Assembly (NCBI GenBank): GCA_013694885.1
Contig: JACDBO010000327.1
Span: 1-6,884, forward strand
Reading direction: 5' to 3'
From: Chloroflexia bacterium
GTDB lineage: Bacteria; Chloroflexota; Chloroflexia; Thermomicrobiales; UBA6265
Length of the DNA: 6,884 nt
Under the pieces are notes generated by a model, which was not told where the DNA came from, ran no database searches, and saw only the letters and a program-made list of their open reading frames with translations. Each line of letters opens with the position of its first letter. Within the stretch, counting starts at the first letter, position 1. Position numbers and translations under genes: made by a program. Positions 6,121 to 6,884 of this stretch are shown in pieces.

Positions 6121-6164
6121 ACGCGAGAGCGGGCGGTCCGTTGCTGGACCGCCCGCTCTCACGT
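6121..6164. terminator. Strong hairpin between convergent genes, likely terminator
   Basis: GAGAGCGGGCGGTCC (6125-6139), loop GTTGCT (6140-6145), GGACCGCCCGCTCTC (6146-6160) form a perfect 15-bp stem. It can be extended to 6121-6164 across one mismatch (C6124/A6161). It starts 55 nt beyond the stop of the leftward peptidase gene and about 190 nt beyond the stop of the rightward pair, so it could serve both. Neither side carries a clear T-run, which is unusual for an intrinsic terminator. Confidence 0.65.
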
Positions 6165-6215
6165 GTGGGGTCCCGGTCGGCGGGGGCGACCGAGCGGGGT
6201 GCGGGAAGGTGCGGG

Positions 6216-6884
6216 CTAGGGGAGGAACTCGGCCGGGTCCCGCGAGACACCGTCGACCCGGACCATGAAGTGGACGTGTGGTCCCGTGGCCAGACCGGTG
6301 CTGCCGACCGGCCCGATCACGTCGCCCCGGCTGACTTGCTGGCCGGTGATCACGAAGGGCCGCTCGGCCATGTGTCCGTACAGGGTATGGACGCCGTCGC
6401 CGTGGTCGATCTCGACGTAGTTGCCGAGACCGCAGTCGCATGAGCCAGCGAAGACCACCGTGCCGCCGTCGGCCGCCAGGATCGGTGTGTTGGTCGGTGC
6501 GGCGATATCCAGACCGTCGTGCACCGCGCAGCCGAGTTCGGGATCGTAGACGTAGTAGCCGAGCGAGCTGCAGCCGAACCCCTGCGTAAGCGTGCCGTCC
6601 ACCGGGGTGATGAAGCTCCCCGTCGGTCCGGTCGGCGCCGGCTCCGGCTCCGGGTCGGACGGCTCCGCCTCCCGGTCGGGTTCCAGGCTGGGTGTCTCGG
6701 ACCGCTCCGGTTCCGCGTCGGATTCGTCGTCCGGCTCCAACACGCCCTCCGGCGCCTCGGTGGCGGCGAGCAGGTCCCCGTCGACGTAGCCTCGGAGATC
6801 GCCCGCTTCGATGCGGTACCAGCCGTTGGCGCTCTTGACGAACGAGGCTGGTCCTTCAATCACCCGGACCACATCGTGCTCGCG
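6216..6884 (-). CDS. SH3b + M23 metallopeptidase, 5' end outside window
   Basis: The C-terminal 222 residues of a cell-wall endopeptidase-type protein. The frame is open to the right edge, so the start lies outside; a GTG at 6872 falls inside a domain and is not the start. Order: end of a bacterial SH3 domain (about 1-41, ...GPASFVKSANGWYRIEAGD..GYVDGDLLA); an acidic Glu/Pro/Asp/Ser linker (about 42-88); then the LytM/M23 domain. Zinc-site motifs are complete: HDGLD (His codon 6519-6521, Asp codon 6507-6509), LYGHM (His codon 6372-6374) and GPHVHF (His codons 6276-6278 and 6270-6272). Family knowledge: M23 enzymes cut peptide bridges in peptidoglycan, or act as regulators when degenerate; here the ligands are intact. 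Four Cys around the first motif (GFGC, ELGC, GSCDC) suggest disulfides and export. Any signal peptide would lie outside the window. Confidence 0.93.
   Translation of the reverse strand, partial: REHDVVRVIEGPASFVKSANGWYRIEAGDLRGYVDGDLLAATEAPEGVLEPDDESDAEPERSETPSLEPDREAEPSDPEPEPAPTGPTGSFITPVDGTLTQGFGCSSLGYYVYDPELGCAVHDGLDIAAPTNTPILAADGGTVVFAGSCDCGLGNYVEIDHGDGVHTLYGHMAERPFVITGQQVSRGDVIGPVGSTGLATGPHVHFMVRVDGVSRDPAEFLP

Noticed and set aside
6078..6443. 121-codon plus-strand frame over the M23 gene
   Set aside because: Antisense to the conserved M23 motifs and crossing the terminator hairpin; no support.
1..6884. tRNA, rRNA, CRISPR arrays or riboswitches
   Set aside because: I looked for cloverleaf ends, regularly spaced direct repeats and known leader motifs in the gene-free stretches and saw none.

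Overview
The window is GC-rich (about 65-80% GC on sampled lines outside the 5.0-6.0 kb stretch) and densely coded. It contains short operons with stop/start overlaps, extended -10 promoters and clear Shine-Dalgarno sequences. Gene content, codon use and a CATTCTGAG...GAAGAATC-type intergenic repeat suggest a Chloroflexota/Thermomicrobia-like bacterium (a Sphaerobacter-type genome). This is inference only, because no rRNA or other marker gene is present.

Layout. (1) Positions 1-4011, minus strand: a two-gene unit read right to left. Malate synthase A (aceB, 4011 to 2434) overlaps by four bases (ATGA) a cytoplasmic GH78 alpha-L-rhamnosidase (2437 to 1) that runs off the left edge. (2) Positions 4012-4315: a divergent intergenic region with an extended -10 promoter pointing right, a 7-bp inverted repeat lying over it, and several GCGAA-type boxes. 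(3) Positions 4316-5022, plus strand: a four-helix membrane protein built from two copies of a ~72-residue unit (QxxHxxWxTx[DE] ... DYxE[IL]P). It overlaps by GTGA a 63-residue single-helix membrane protein. I recognise neither. (4) Positions 5076-5934, plus strand: a second promoter and a two-gene module. A 74-residue acidic protein overlaps, in the +1 frame, a ~201-residue protein rich in His motifs (HWHP, PHLH). The pair has lower GC than its surroundings and resembles toxin-antitoxin-like gene pairs. (5) Positions 5916-6215: no gene. There is an inverted-repeat-bounded, MITE-like element of about 146 bp that supplies the last codons of the preceding gene, followed by a strong perfect hairpin between convergent genes. 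(6) Positions 6216-6884, minus strand: the C-terminal part of an SH3b + acidic linker + M23 metallopeptidase, entering from the right edge.

How the parts relate. aceB supplies the second step of the glyoxylate shunt, and the rhamnosidase releases rhamnose from imported glycosides. Their overlap suggests co-expression during growth on plant-derived or C2-generating carbon sources. The divergent membrane pair may share regulatory DNA with aceB. The 5.1-6.07 kb segment looks like a later-acquired accessory island. The most novel-looking item is the internally duplicated membrane protein, which has paired intramembrane His and acidic residues, together with its small partner.
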